DNA from: Ectothiorhodospiraceae bacterium
GTDB taxonomy: Bacteria > Pseudomonadota > Gammaproteobacteria > Nitrococcales > Aquisalimonadaceae
Length of the DNA: 64,000 nt
Assembly: GCA_003565775.1 (NCBI GenBank)
Contig: PXAT01000127.1
Coordinates: forward strand, 1-64,000
Reading direction: 5' to 3'
In this document: positions 35,572-45,400 of the stretch, one piece after another
Layout of the letters: every line of letters begins with the position of its first letter
Numbering within the stretch: the first letter of the stretch is position 1
Position numbers and translations under genes: made by a program
Notes under the pieces: model-generated
The model's input: the letters and a program-made list of their open reading frames with translations, nothing else
Told to the model about the DNA's origin: nothing
The model's database searches: none

Positions 35572-36338
35572 GTTGTTCATTCATCACCGTCATTCCGGCC
35601 CGCTATCAATCCAGCCGTTTCCCGGGCAAGCCGCTGGCAATGCTTTGCGGGAAACCCATGTTGCAGCATGTCTGGGAAAAGGCGCTCGCCGGAGGCGCCG
35701 AGCGTGTCCTGGTGGCGACCGACGATACGCGCATTGCCGACGCCTGTGCCGGCTTCGACGCCGAAGTGCTGATGACCGATCGCAGTCATCGCTCGGGCAC
35801 GGACCGGCTGGCCGAGGTGGTGGACCGCCTGGCGCTGGACGAAGCGGCCATTGTCGTCAATCTGCAGGGCGACGAACCGCTGATGCCACCGGCCCATATC
35901 CGCCGGGTAGCCGAACTGCTGGCGGCATGCCCGGAGGCCGGCATGAGCACACTCCTGCTGCCGATGCATGGTCCGGTCGGCGAGGTCTCGCCGAATGTGG
36001 TCAAGGCGGTGACCGATCGGCAGGGGTTCGCCCTGTATTTCAGCCGCGCCCCCATTCCGTGGCCGCGGGACGAATCCGATGACGGCCGGCCCGACTGGCA
36101 TCGGCATCTCGGAATCTATGCTTACCGCGCCGGGCTGCTGCGCCGCTATCCGGCGCTGCCCGTGTCCACTCTCGAGCGGCGCGAGTCGCTGGAGCAGTTG
36201 CGTGCCCTGGAGCATGGCGTCCGCATCATCACGGCCGAGGTGACCGAGGATGGCGGTCCCGGCATCGATACCCCTGCCGATCTGGAACGGGCTCAGGCAT
36301 TGCTGCGAGCGGCCGACCCGGATATCAACAGCGCGTGA
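35568..36338 (+). CDS. kdsB: KdsB, CMP-KDO synthetase
   Basis: KdsB activates KDO as CMP-KDO for transfer to lipid A. The 256 residues start MSCSFITVIPARYQSSRFPG, the conserved nucleotide-binding N-terminus. VATDDTRI, MTDRSHRSGTDRLAEV, VNLQGDEPLMPP and HLGIYAYR follow, all typical of the family. The normal length shows that the gene is intact at the left border of the chemosensory insertion. Confidence 0.97.
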   Translation: MSCSFITVIPARYQSSRFPGKPLAMLCGKPMLQHVWEKALAGGAERVLVATDDTRIADACAGFDAEVLMTDRSHRSGTDRLAEVVDRLALDEAAIVVNLQGDEPLMPPAHIRRVAELLAACPEAGMSTLLLPMHGPVGEVSPNVVKAVTDRQGFALYFSRAPIPWPRDESDDGRPDWHRHLGIYAYRAGLLRRYPALPVSTLERRESLEQLRALEHGVRIITAEVTEDGGPGIDTPADLERAQALLRAADPDINSA

Positions 36339-36462
36339 AACGGATCCGCTGATCCGGGCATGCCAGCTCTGTGCTCGCGTCCGTTTCGGGAAGCGCGATG
36401 CGACGCAGACACGGTTTCCTTCAGGCGACCTGGTTTACAGTTGTAAGGAGTCAAATGAATGG

Positions 36463-38550
36463 ATGGCAGACAATTTCATGAGCGATTCCATGATTCCACC
36501 GGAAGAGCATTGCCGCCTGGCGGCTCTTTACGCGCTCAATCAACTGGATCGACCCGAGGAGGAACGCTTCGACCGGATCACGCGCCTCGCCCGGCGTCTG
36601 TTCGGCGTGCAGATCGCAGCAGTCAGCCTGCTGGATTCGGAGCGCGTCTTCTTTCGGTCGATCGATGGTATGGATGCGAGGGAAGTGTCTCGGGACGGTG
36701 CGTTCTGCTCGGTGACAATTCGGCAGGATCAGCCGCTGGTTGTGGAAGACGCGGATGCCGATTCGCGCTTCGCGCAGAGTCCCATTGTCACCGGCGAACC
36801 CCGTATCCGCTTTTATGCCGGCGTGCCGCTGTCGGCGCCCGACGGCAGCCGCGTGGCCACGCTCTGCATCTTCGACCCGGAACCACGCGGTTTCACCGCT
36901 GATGATGTGCAGTCGCTGAAGGATCTTGCCGCCGTCGCGTCGGCGGAACTGAACGCCAGCTGGTGGGGAGAGCAGGCGTCGCATCAGGAGGCCCGGGCTC
37001 TGGAATCGCAGTCCGAGCGGCGACGTGCGGAGGATGCAACCCGCGCCAAGACCCAGTTCCTCGCGCACATGAGCCATGAGATCCGCACGCCATTGAATGG
37101 CGTGCTCGGCATGTTGCAACTGCTTCAGGTCAATGATCTCGGGGCAGATCAGCGAACTCAGGTCGATATTGCACTGCGCTCCGGGGAGCATCTGCTGCAT
37201 CTGATCGACGATGTGCTGGATCTGTCGCGAATCGAGGCAGGGCAGGTGCGGTTGCAGCCGGAAACCCATGACATCCACCGCCTGGGCGAGGAGGTCCTCG
37301 AGCTGATCGGTTCCGAGTACCGAAGCGCCACCGATGTCCCGCTGAGTCTGCAAATTGCCCCGGGCGTGCCGCAGCACGCCAGCGTTGACGGGCTGCGTCT
37401 GAAACAGGTTCTGATCAACCTCCTGGCCAATGCGCAAAAGTTCACCAAGAGCGGTTTTGTCGAACTGCGGATGGATGCCGTCGACGAGGCCGAGGAGGGC
37501 CGCGATTGGCTGGTGTTCGAGGTCGAGGACACCGGTACCGGCATGGGCCCGGATCAGCTGCCCCGCATTTTCAAGCCGTTCGTGCAGAGCAGCAGCGGTG
37601 GCAGTGGCCGGATCATTCCCGGATCGGGGCTCGGTCTGGCCATCACCCGACGGCTTGTCACCACGATGGGTGGCAAGATCCAGGTTCGCAGCCAGCCCGA
37701 CGAGGGCACGGTGTTCACGGTTTCTATCCCCCTTGTGCGCGCCCGGCCGCAGGAGGCCACGATGCAAACGACGACGAACGAGGCCCGGGAGACCGGACCC
37801 CTGCAGATTCTGGTGGTGGATGACGACGGGGTCAGCGGTATGGTGGCCACCGCCTTTCTGGAACGTGACGGGCATCAGGTCGCGCGGGCGGAGACCGGCA
37901 AGGAGGCGCTGGAGCGTTTGCGGCAGGAGCGCTTCGATCTGGTTTTCATGGATATCGGGTTGCCCGATATTGACGGCATGGAGGTGGCGATTACAGCGCG
38001 CGAGCAGATTCCGGACCTGCCACCGATCATCGCTCTCACCGCCTACGCCATGGAGGAGGACCGCAAGGCCTTTCTCGCTGCCGGCATGGCGGCGCACGTG
38101 GAGAAGCCGGTGCGGGTCGAAGTCCTGCAACGAACCATGACAGAGGTTCTGGCCACGCGGCAGGAGACCGCCGCGGCCTCCTCGGCTGTGCATGCCTGGA
38201 ACATTCCCAATCTGTGCGAGCGGTTGCAGCAGGATGACGGGCTGATCCGCAACCTGCTGACCAGTTTCGTTGCCGATCTGCCGGGCATGTTGCAAGGCAT
38301 GGATCAGGCCCTGGAAAGCGGTGACCGAATGGCGCTGATTCGACTCGCGCATCGGCTGCGAGGGCAGTTCGGCAACCTTTGCGTCGCAGCCTGCGAAAAC
38401 CAGGCCCGGGAACTGGAATATCACGCTCTCGGAGCGACTCTGCCGGCGCTTGAAGAGCGCCTCGAGTTACTGCGCCGCGCCATCGATCAGGTCATGCCGG
38501 AATTCGATGCGGTGCTGTCGGACTCAAGTCAGCTGCCCATCTGCCGATAG
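36463..38550 (+). CDS. GAF-HisKA-HATPase-REC-HPT hybrid histidine kinase
   Basis: This 695-residue soluble hybrid kinase has a GAF domain (about 20-165, with FYAGVPLSAPDGSRVATLCI), HisKA with the phospho-His in MSHEIRTPLNGVLG (about residue 204), HATPase_c with NLLANAQKF and GSGLGLAI, a REC domain (about 446-565, Asp in VFMDIGLPDIDG) and an HPT domain (His in LAHRLRGQFGNL, about 630). The chosen ATG has AAGGAG 12 bases upstream. An 8-codon upstream frame (36455-36481) ends at ATG 36478, which is an alternative start. It may supply phosphate to the island regulators. Confidence 0.9.
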   Translation: MADNFMSDSMIPPEEHCRLAALYALNQLDRPEEERFDRITRLARRLFGVQIAAVSLLDSERVFFRSIDGMDAREVSRDGAFCSVTIRQDQPLVVEDADADSRFAQSPIVTGEPRIRFYAGVPLSAPDGSRVATLCIFDPEPRGFTADDVQSLKDLAAVASAELNASWWGEQASHQEARALESQSERRRAEDATRAKTQFLAHMSHEIRTPLNGVLGMLQLLQVNDLGADQRTQVDIALRSGEHLLHLIDDVLDLSRIEAGQVRLQPETHDIHRLGEEVLELIGSEYRSATDVPLSLQIAPGVPQHASVDGLRLKQVLINLLANAQKFTKSGFVELRMDAVDEAEEGRDWLVFEVEDTGTGMGPDQLPRIFKPFVQSSSGGSGRIIPGSGLGLAITRRLVTTMGGKIQVRSQPDEGTVFTVSIPLVRARPQEATMQTTTNEARETGPLQILVVDDDGVSGMVATAFLERDGHQVARAETGKEALERLRQERFDLVFMDIGLPDIDGMEVAITAREQIPDLPPIIALTAYAMEEDRKAFLAAGMAAHVEKPVRVEVLQRTMTEVLATRQETAAASSAVHAWNIPNLCERLQQDDGLIRNLLTSFVADLPGMLQGMDQALESGDRMALIRLAHRLRGQFGNLCVAACENQARELEYHALGATLPALEERLELLRRAIDQVMPEFDAVLSDSSQLPICR
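38524..38550 (+). promoter_or_regulatory. Sigma-28 (FliA) promoter inside the end of the hybrid kinase gene
   Basis: TCAAGTCA, an 11-base spacer and GCCGATAG give a near-perfect FliA promoter. It occupies the last nine codons of the kinase gene, including its stop, and lies 89 bases upstream of the island cheY. Spacing and sequence are almost the same as the cheW promoter at 22655-22681. It would place the downstream island genes under flagellar timing. Confidence 0.8.
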
Positions 38551-38639
38551 CGGAATCATGAGTTATCCGTAAAACAGTTTGCACTCCGATTACGGAGCGA
38601 ATGCCGTTTCCGCCGTAACGAACCAGAGGACGACGTTTC

Positions 38640-39005
38640 ATGCCCAGAATTCTTGCCGTCGACGACAGCGGCACCATGCGCCAGATGGTCAGTACCACCT
38701 TGAAGGAAGCCGGCCATCAGGTGGTCGAGGCTGCGGACGGTCAGGCGGGGCTGGAAGCAGCGCAGAAGCAGCCGTTTGATCTGGTGATCACCGACATCAA
38801 CATGCCGCGTATGGATGGTCTGGAACTGATCAAGCAACTGCGTGCGCTGCCGGGGTTCCGGTTCAAGCCCATTCTGTGCCTGACCACCGAAACCCGGCAG
38901 GACAAGAAACAGCAGGCCCGCGCCAATGGGGCGACCGGCTGGCTGGTGAAACCTTTCAAGCCGGAACAACTCCTGCAGACGGTGCAGAAAGTGCTGCCGC
39001 GCTAG
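38640..39005 (+). CDS. CheY-like single-domain response regulator (island)
   Basis: This 121-residue receiver starts [20 protein letters not shown], with the phospho-Asp in [12 protein letters not shown], Thr in CLTTETRQ and Lys in [10 protein letters not shown]. The sequence is of the CheY type found beside CheA rather than an output regulator. It is first behind the sigma-28 promoter and 26 bases before the receptor gene. FliM binding cannot be judged from sequence. Confidence 0.93.
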   Translation: MPRILAVDDSGTMRQMVSTTLKEAGHQVVEAADGQAGLEAAQKQPFDLVITDINMPRMDGLELIKQLRALPGFRFKPILCLTTETRQDKKQQARANGATGWLVKPFKPEQLLQTVQKVLPR

Positions 39006-39031
39006 ATGCGCACAGCGCCGGAGGATTTGTG

Positions 39032-40258
39032 ATGGACGTTGTCTTGCAGCGGATGACCAACCCGGCCGCGCGACGGATCCTGTTTGCAGGTGCGGTTCTG
39101 GCGGCGGCGCTGCTGGCGTGGTGGATGCCGGCAAGTGCCCCCTTGCTGGTGCTGCTTGTGGCGGGTCTGGGCTTCTGGGAGGCGCGCGTCGGTGGCGACG
39201 CGCATGGCGCGAGACCGGCTGCCGACACGGCGGCCGGCGCGGCAGGTGATCAGTACACCGAGGATCTGCGGCAGTTGCTGCTCGAGGTGCAGTCCAGTCT
39301 GGATACCGAGTTCCGTCAGGTCCGCGGCGATCTGACACAGGTGCGCGAGCTGGTGAACGACGCCGTGGCGCAGCTTGGTCAGAGTTTCACTGCAGTCAAT
39401 CAGATGACGCGGCAACAGACCGAGGTATCGACCGAGGTCGTTGCGCCGGCCCGAACCGCCGAAGGCGAGGAATTTGGTGTCCGCGTCTTTGTCTCGGAGA
39501 CCGAGAGCATGCTGCAGACTTATGTCGATACCGTGATCGAGATGAGCAAGCAGAGTGTCCGCACAGGGGCATCGATCGACGACATTGTCGACCGGATGGC
39601 CGGGATCAATTCACTGCTGGACGATCTCCGCGGAATCGCTCGTCAGACCACGATGCTGGCGCTGAATGCCAGCATTGAAGCCGCGCGGGCGGGGGAGCAG
39701 GGGCGTGGTTTCGCCGTGGTCGCGCAGCAGGTCCATCAGCTGGCGCAGGAGGCGAACACCTTCAACGAGCAGATCGGGAATCAGGTGAAAAATGCTCTGC
39801 ATCTGACCGAGCAGGCGCGAGAATCGGTCTCGACCATGGCGTCCCACGACCTGACCGAATCGTTGCGTGCGCGGGAACGGATCGGGCAGCGGATGCACGA
39901 TCTGCAACTGCTGGACCAGCGCTACGAAAACGGCGTCCAGCGCATTGAATCTCTGAGTCAGGGGATTGAGGATGAAATCGGACGTGCGATCCGCGCCCTG
40001 CAGTTCGACGATATCGTCACGCAGCTGCTGCAGGCGACCGAATACGGGGTCGACGGAGTATCCGACTATATCCAGGAGATCCGGCAGATCCTCGGCGATC
40101 TTGCCGGTGACCGGGATGGTGACGCGGCTCGCGGCGAGACGTTGCGGAGCGCGCAACGCGCGCTGCAGGAACAGCGCGAAAAACGGGAACAGCAGCGCCG
40201 GAATCAGCGCGTCGTGACCCAGGAATCAATGCAGGAAGGCGAGATCGAGCTTTTCTAG
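39032..40258 (+). CDS. Two-TM chemoreceptor-like protein (island)
   Basis: This 408-residue protein starts at ATG after GGAGG. Two closely spaced membrane helices (about 15-31 and 36-50) leave almost no periplasmic domain, so sensing is likely cytoplasmic or in the membrane. A helical signalling domain has the tip [20 protein letters not shown] and [15 protein letters not shown] (about 200-235). The C-terminal part has [15 protein letters not shown], a motif reminiscent of the CheZ active-site helix, and a basic tail ending EGEIELF. The role may be signalling to CheA or a CheZ-like function. Confidence 0.85.
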   Translation: MDVVLQRMTNPAARRILFAGAVLAAALLAWWMPASAPLLVLLVAGLGFWEARVGGDAHGARPAADTAAGAAGDQYTEDLRQLLLEVQSSLDTEFRQVRGDLTQVRELVNDAVAQLGQSFTAVNQMTRQQTEVSTEVVAPARTAEGEEFGVRVFVSETESMLQTYVDTVIEMSKQSVRTGASIDDIVDRMAGINSLLDDLRGIARQTTMLALNASIEAARAGEQGRGFAVVAQQVHQLAQEANTFNEQIGNQVKNALHLTEQARESVSTMASHDLTESLRARERIGQRMHDLQLLDQRYENGVQRIESLSQGIEDEIGRAIRALQFDDIVTQLLQATEYGVDGVSDYIQEIRQILGDLAGDRDGDAARGETLRSAQRALQEQREKREQQRRNQRVVTQESMQEGEIELF

Positions 40259-40373
40259 GCGCTGAAGTATTCCTACGTGACTGGCGCCGTTTTCCACCCG
40301 TTGATGCGGGTGTCATCACGGACCGTCCGGGAATTCACGCAAACCGATAGCAAGCTTTTACGGAGACTGGCCC

Positions 40374-40679
40374 TTGGCTCTTGAAACGATTGAACAGGAC
40401 AATGCCCTCGTGATTCGTGTCCGCGGCGATTTCGATTTTCGCCTGCACCGGTCATTTCGCAATACCTACCGCGATGTCACGGACACCAGCCGCTTTGTCA
40501 TCGATCTTTCGGGGACCAGTTACATGGACAGCTCGGCGCTCGGCATGCTGCTGCTGCTGCGCGAACATGCCCAGGCCCATGGCGCCAAGGTGGAGTTGCG
40601 CGGGGTTGCGGGCGAGGTGGCGCGGATAATCCGCATCGCGAACTTCGAGCAGCTGTTCACGATTTCCAGCGAGAACTGA
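40374..40679 (+). CDS. STAS-domain anti-anti-sigma-like protein (HsbA-like)
   Basis: This is a 101-residue SpoIIAA/RsbV-type protein beginning at TTG with GGAG eight bases upstream. The domain core is FVIDLSGTSYMDSSALGMLL, in which a Ser at DSS is the expected phosphorylation site. It stands directly before a response regulator with PP2C and anti-sigma-kinase domains, as HsbA stands with HsbR in Pseudomonas aeruginosa. There HsbA binds FlgM or the diguanylate cyclase HsbD according to its phosphorylation. The same role here is inferred from context. Confidence 0.85.
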   Translation: MALETIEQDNALVIRVRGDFDFRLHRSFRNTYRDVTDTSRFVIDLSGTSYMDSSALGMLLLLREHAQAHGAKVELRGVAGEVARIIRIANFEQLFTISSEN

Positions 40680-40719
40680 TGTCGCGTTCAGTCGACGTTC
40701 GACTCGCCACGAGGCAGCC

Positions 40720-42450
40720 GTGAAGGCGTCATGCGCGCGGGATCCGGATGGCGATGCCGCCATTCGCATACTGATCGTGGACGACGACCCGACCACGTGC
40801 CTGCTCCTGCGCAGCTTTCTGGAAAAGCGCGGCAGTCACGTGCTGCAGGCGGATAACGGCGTCGACGGCATCGCGCTGTACAGGGAGCACGCCCCCGATC
40901 TGGTGCTGATGGACGTGATGATGCCGGAGCTCGACGGGCTTGAGACCACGCGCCTCATCAGAGATATCGATCCCGACCATGCCAGTCCGATTCTTTTCAT
41001 CACCGCCCTAGATGACGAGAGACAGCTGGCCGCCTGTGTCGCTGCCGGCGGCGACGACTTCCTGTCCAAGCCGGTCAGCCGGATTCAACTCGATGCCAAG
41101 CTGGATTCCTGGCTCCGGATCCAGGATCTGTATCAGGTCGTGCGCAGGCAGCGTGACGCGCTGGATGTGCTGCAGCAGCTCAATCAACAGGACAAACGGC
41201 TGGCAGGTGAGGTGCGGGATTGTGCGGCCAGCATTCAACGCATCAATCAGCAGGACGGGCTGAGCGCAGCCTTTCATCCTGCGGATATCCTCGGCGGCGA
41301 TTTCCTGGTTCTGGCGCACGATCCGTCCGGTCGTTGCTTCCTGCTGCTCGGTGATTTTACCGGGCACGGCATGGCGGCGGCCATGGGGGTCGTGCCGGTT
41401 GCCCAGACCCTGGAACGTATGGCAGCCCTCGGCGCCGATGCCGAGGACATTCTGACCACCCTGAATCGGGATCTGGTGGACTATCTGCCGGTGTCGCTGT
41501 TCCTGTCGATGGCGCTACTGGTGATCGAGCCGGGTGGCGATCGTATCCGGATCTGGAATGCAGGCATGCCGGATCTGGTCTGCGTGCGCGCCGGGGATAT
41601 CGTCCATCGGGTTGCGTCAGGACTGGTGCCGCTGGGGGTGCAGCGCGACATGCCACCGTTTGCCGCTGCTGCGGTCGAGTTGCCGATCGAGGGCGGCGAC
41701 TGCTGGGTCGGGTTCAGTGACGGTCTGCTCGAGAGCGTTGGCGATCGCGGTGAGGCGCTGGGTCAGCAGGGCGTCGAACAGGCCTTGCTCGGCGACTGGC
41801 TGCAACGGGACGATTTCGAGGATGCGCTGCAGGGCCATGCGGAAAGCAGCCACGTGGCCGACGATCTGACGATTTTCCGGCTGGAGCCGGCACGACTGGC
41901 TGCAGCCGGAGGCGGAGCCGCCGGCGGGGAGCAACCCCTCTGGCGCTGGCGGATGAGCTTGCATGCAGAACAGATGCGGAACGGGTTGCAGGGGCCTTCC
42001 ATCGCGGCCTCGCTGGCCTGTGTTCATCCCCTGAGTGAACGCGCACAGCGCGAGCTCGGTATCGTGCTCGGCGAACTGCTGAACAACGCTTTGGAGCATG
42101 GTGTGCTGGGGCTGGATTCCAGTCTCAAAGATGATGCCAGCGGTTTTTCCGCCTACTACGGCGAGCGAGAGCGCCGTCTGCGCACCCTGCAGGGGGGCAT
42201 GATCCACCTCGATATCCGCTGCTACCGCATGCCGGATACCACGCATGCCCTGCGTCTGTTCGTGATCGACAGCGGTGACGGCTTCGATTATCGTCGGCGC
42301 GCCACGCAGCAGCACAACGGCACCCTGGCCGGCCGTGGCCTGAGCATCGTCGAGGAGTTCTGCACCGGGTTGCGCTTTCTCGGTCGCGGCAATGCCCTCG
42401 AAGCGGAATACCGACTGGGCGGCAACACTAACCCGATCCGGGAGGATTGA
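40720..42450 (+). CDS. REC-PP2C(SpoIIE)-HATPase regulator (HsbR-like)
   Basis: This 576-residue protein has an N-terminal receiver (about 15-130, VDDDPTTCLLLRSFL, Asp in VLMDVMMPELDG), a coiled linker, a SpoIIE/PP2C phosphatase (about 190-395, with LLGDFTGHGMAAAMG and VGFSDGLLE holding metal-binding Asp) and a C-terminal HATPase_c (about 410-570, with LGELLNNALEHGV and RGLSIVEEF). This is the HsbR layout: phosphatase plus anti-sigma kinase acting on a STAS partner. It starts at GTG. The giant LOV gene begins four bases after its stop. Confidence 0.9.
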   Translation: MKASCARDPDGDAAIRILIVDDDPTTCLLLRSFLEKRGSHVLQADNGVDGIALYREHAPDLVLMDVMMPELDGLETTRLIRDIDPDHASPILFITALDDERQLAACVAAGGDDFLSKPVSRIQLDAKLDSWLRIQDLYQVVRRQRDALDVLQQLNQQDKRLAGEVRDCAASIQRINQQDGLSAAFHPADILGGDFLVLAHDPSGRCFLLLGDFTGHGMAAAMGVVPVAQTLERMAALGADAEDILTTLNRDLVDYLPVSLFLSMALLVIEPGGDRIRIWNAGMPDLVCVRAGDIVHRVASGLVPLGVQRDMPPFAAAAVELPIEGGDCWVGFSDGLLESVGDRGEALGQQGVEQALLGDWLQRDDFEDALQGHAESSHVADDLTIFRLEPARLAAAGGGAAGGEQPLWRWRMSLHAEQMRNGLQGPSIAASLACVHPLSERAQRELGIVLGELLNNALEHGVLGLDSSLKDDASGFSAYYGERERRLRTLQGGMIHLDIRCYRMPDTTHALRLFVIDSGDGFDYRRRATQQHNGTLAGRGLSIVEEFCTGLRFLGRGNALEAEYRLGGNTNPIRED

Positions 42451-42454
42451 TTCA

Positions 42455-45400
42455 GTGTCCGGAGGCAGCAAACAGTCGGGCATCGGCTTGCTACGACAGC
42501 TGGTCGACCGGGTTGAAGAGCCCATGTTGGTTGCCGATGCCCGGCAGCGGGATCAGCCGCTCTGTCATGTCAACGCAGGTTTCCTGCGTCTCACCGGCTA
42601 TCGGTCCGAGGATATTCTCGGATACAACTGCCGATTCCTGCAGCGGCACGACATCGATCAACCGGGTATCAAACTGATCCGGCGTGCGGTCGCGGCCGGC
42701 AAAGCCGCGCATGCCCTGATCCGGAATTACCGGCAGGACGATGCCGTCTTCATTAACGAACTGCAGATTCTTCCCGTCGGTGGCGACCCGGGCCGGCCGG
42801 ACTGGTTTGTCGGCCTGCAGCGTCGTATCAGTGATATCAGCTTTCACGGGCGTGACCCGATCGGCGCCGAGGAGAAGGCGGGCGGCCGGGCGCATGCCGC
42901 ACGTCCGCGCTCATGGCCGGAGATCATCACGCTGCTCGAGTCACTGGGGCAGGCACGATTCAACCCGGTGCAGCGGCAGGGCCTGGAGGCGGCCATGGCC
43001 TCGGCGCGGCTCCTGATTCGGGACGACAATCAGCTGTCCTTCGCCGCGGTGGAGAGCGGTGCCCGTGAGCCGTTGAATGTCTCGGAGCTGCTGGCGGCAA
43101 CGGTCGCGCAGGCGGCTCCGGATCTGCCCGACGGCTATCTGCAGGTGGATGCCAATCAGCTCGGATCCCGAGTCGTGCGCGGGCATCGCGACAGCATGAT
43201 CGCCGTTTTGCAGCGCCTGGCGGAGTTGCATGCCGCGTTCGCCGGCAGCGCCGGTGCCGTACTGACCGTGCAGGACGTCCCGCTTCACGGCGGCAGCCGA
43301 CTGCCGCAATTCTCGATTCATTCGGTCTCCGGAAAGTCGTCCGTGCTTACCCCGGAGACGCGACCTGCGGCAGCGGCGGAACGGTCGCGGTTGCTGTCGC
43401 CGGAGGCGACGTTCCCGGAACTCTCCCGTCTGGCGCTGGCGTCCGGTGGTGATGTCTGGGCGGACGTGGACTTCTCGTTCCACTTTCGCATGGGCACGCC
43501 GTTGTCGGCCAACCGGCTTGCGGAGGCGCCCCCGGCCGCCGTGACGAAACCGGATGGACGGACACTGCGTGTGCTGGTGGCAGAGGACAATCCGATCAAT
43601 GCGCAGGTGGTCAGCGCGTTTCTCGAGCGTAACGGTCATCGCGCGACGGTGGCGGAAGACGGCCTGGCTGTTGAACAGTTGTTGGCGACCGGGGATTTCG
43701 ATCTGCTGCTGCTGGATGTCCACATGCCGCACAAGGACGGGATCGAAGTGGCGGCTGATTTGCGTCGGGACCCTCGCTATCGGGATCTGCCGATCATTGC
43801 CGTGACCGCGGCACCGACGGCAGAAAGCCGGGAACGCTGCGTCCGGGCCGGCATGGATGGCTATCTCGCCAAGCCGGTCAAGCGCGAGGAACTGGACGAA
43901 GTGCTGCTGCGGCTGGCACCCCGCCTGCCGACGGAGACCTCGGCGGATCGGGACGCGGAACCGCTGACAGGGACACCGCCGATAGATCTCGCTGCAGCGC
44001 TGCGGGCGGTGGACAGCGACATCGCACTGCTGCGTGCCATGTGTCGGGCGTTCCTGCGGGATCTGCCGAATCGCTGGACCGCACTCGAGCGGGCCCTGGC
44101 CTGCAGCGATTGGGAAACAGTCCATTTCCAGGCGCACACCCTGAAAGGCGGGCTGGCCAGTTTCTGCGCCCACGGTGCGGTCGGGAAGGCCGAGGACATC
44201 TGCCAGCTTGCCAAGGGCCGGCAGCCGTCCATGGATCGGCTGCGTGGTGTGGCCGACGAGCTGGAGCGGGAAATCAATGCCGTGGTGGTTTACGTCACCG
44301 ACGAGTTGCTCGACGCGGCGGCCAGCGAGCTGATCGGCCGCGGAAATCATGGCGGCGTGGGCGGGGCCCGGGTGCTGGTGGTCGAGGACAGTGCCACCAC
44401 CGCGGTAATGATTACCGAATTCCTGCGCCAGCAGGGCTATCACGTGCAGGAATCACGTTCCGGTGAGGAGGGCCTGCGCGTGGCCCGGCGGTTCCGTCCG
44501 GACATCATTCTGATGGACTGCCTGATGCCGGGCATCGATGGTCTCGAGGCCTGCCGCAGACTGCGGAGGGACCCGGTTACCGAAGACGTGCCGGTGCTGA
44601 TCATTACCGCCCTGAATGACGAACAGGCGGCGCAGGAGGCGATCGACGCAGGGGCCAGCGATTTCATCACCAAACCGATCTTCATGCCGGTCCTGCGGCA
44701 GCGGTTGCGTCAGATGGAGTTGTCCCGCGAGCGGCATCAGCAGGTCCGCTACCTGGCCTACCACGACAGCCTGACGGGTCTGCCCAACCGCACCAGTTTT
44801 CACAACCGGCTCGATCGCATGCTGGCCAGCTGCCGCGACGCCGATGCCGAACATGTGCTGATGTATCTGGATCTGGACCAGTTCAAGGTGGTCAACGATA
44901 CCCGCGGGCACCAGGCCGGCGATGAGCTTCTGGTGCAGTTGGGCCGGATTCTCGCGCAGCAGGTTCGGGATGAGGATCTGCTGGCACGCCTCGGCGGTGA
45001 CGAGTTCGGCGTCCTGCTCGAACGTTGCCAGCTCGAGGACGGGCTGCGCGTCGCCGATTCCCTGATCGAGGCGGTGCGGGATTTCGCCTTTTTCTGGGAG
45101 GATCAGACCTTCCTGCTCGGGGTCAGTATCGGTGTGGTCTCGGTGACCCGTAAATGGGTGACGGCGGCGGAGCTCCTGAGTGCCGCCGACACGGCCTGTT
45201 ATGCGGCGAAGGCCGCCGGGCGCGATCGTTACCAGGTGTATTCGGAGAATGATGGCTTTATTCGTCGTCAGGCGGCCGAAATCCATCTGGTTCCGGAGAT
45301 CAGCCATGCGCTGGAGAACGATCGCTTCGTCTTGTATCGCCAACGCATCCAGCCGATCGACTCTCACCGCACCGAGCCCGCTCACTACGAAGTGCTGGTG

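Noticed and set aside
36451-38424. 657-codon antisense frame over the hybrid kinase
   Set aside because: The plus strand encodes an ordered GAF-HisKA-HATPase-REC-HPT protein; the antisense product is His/Gln-rich without motifs.
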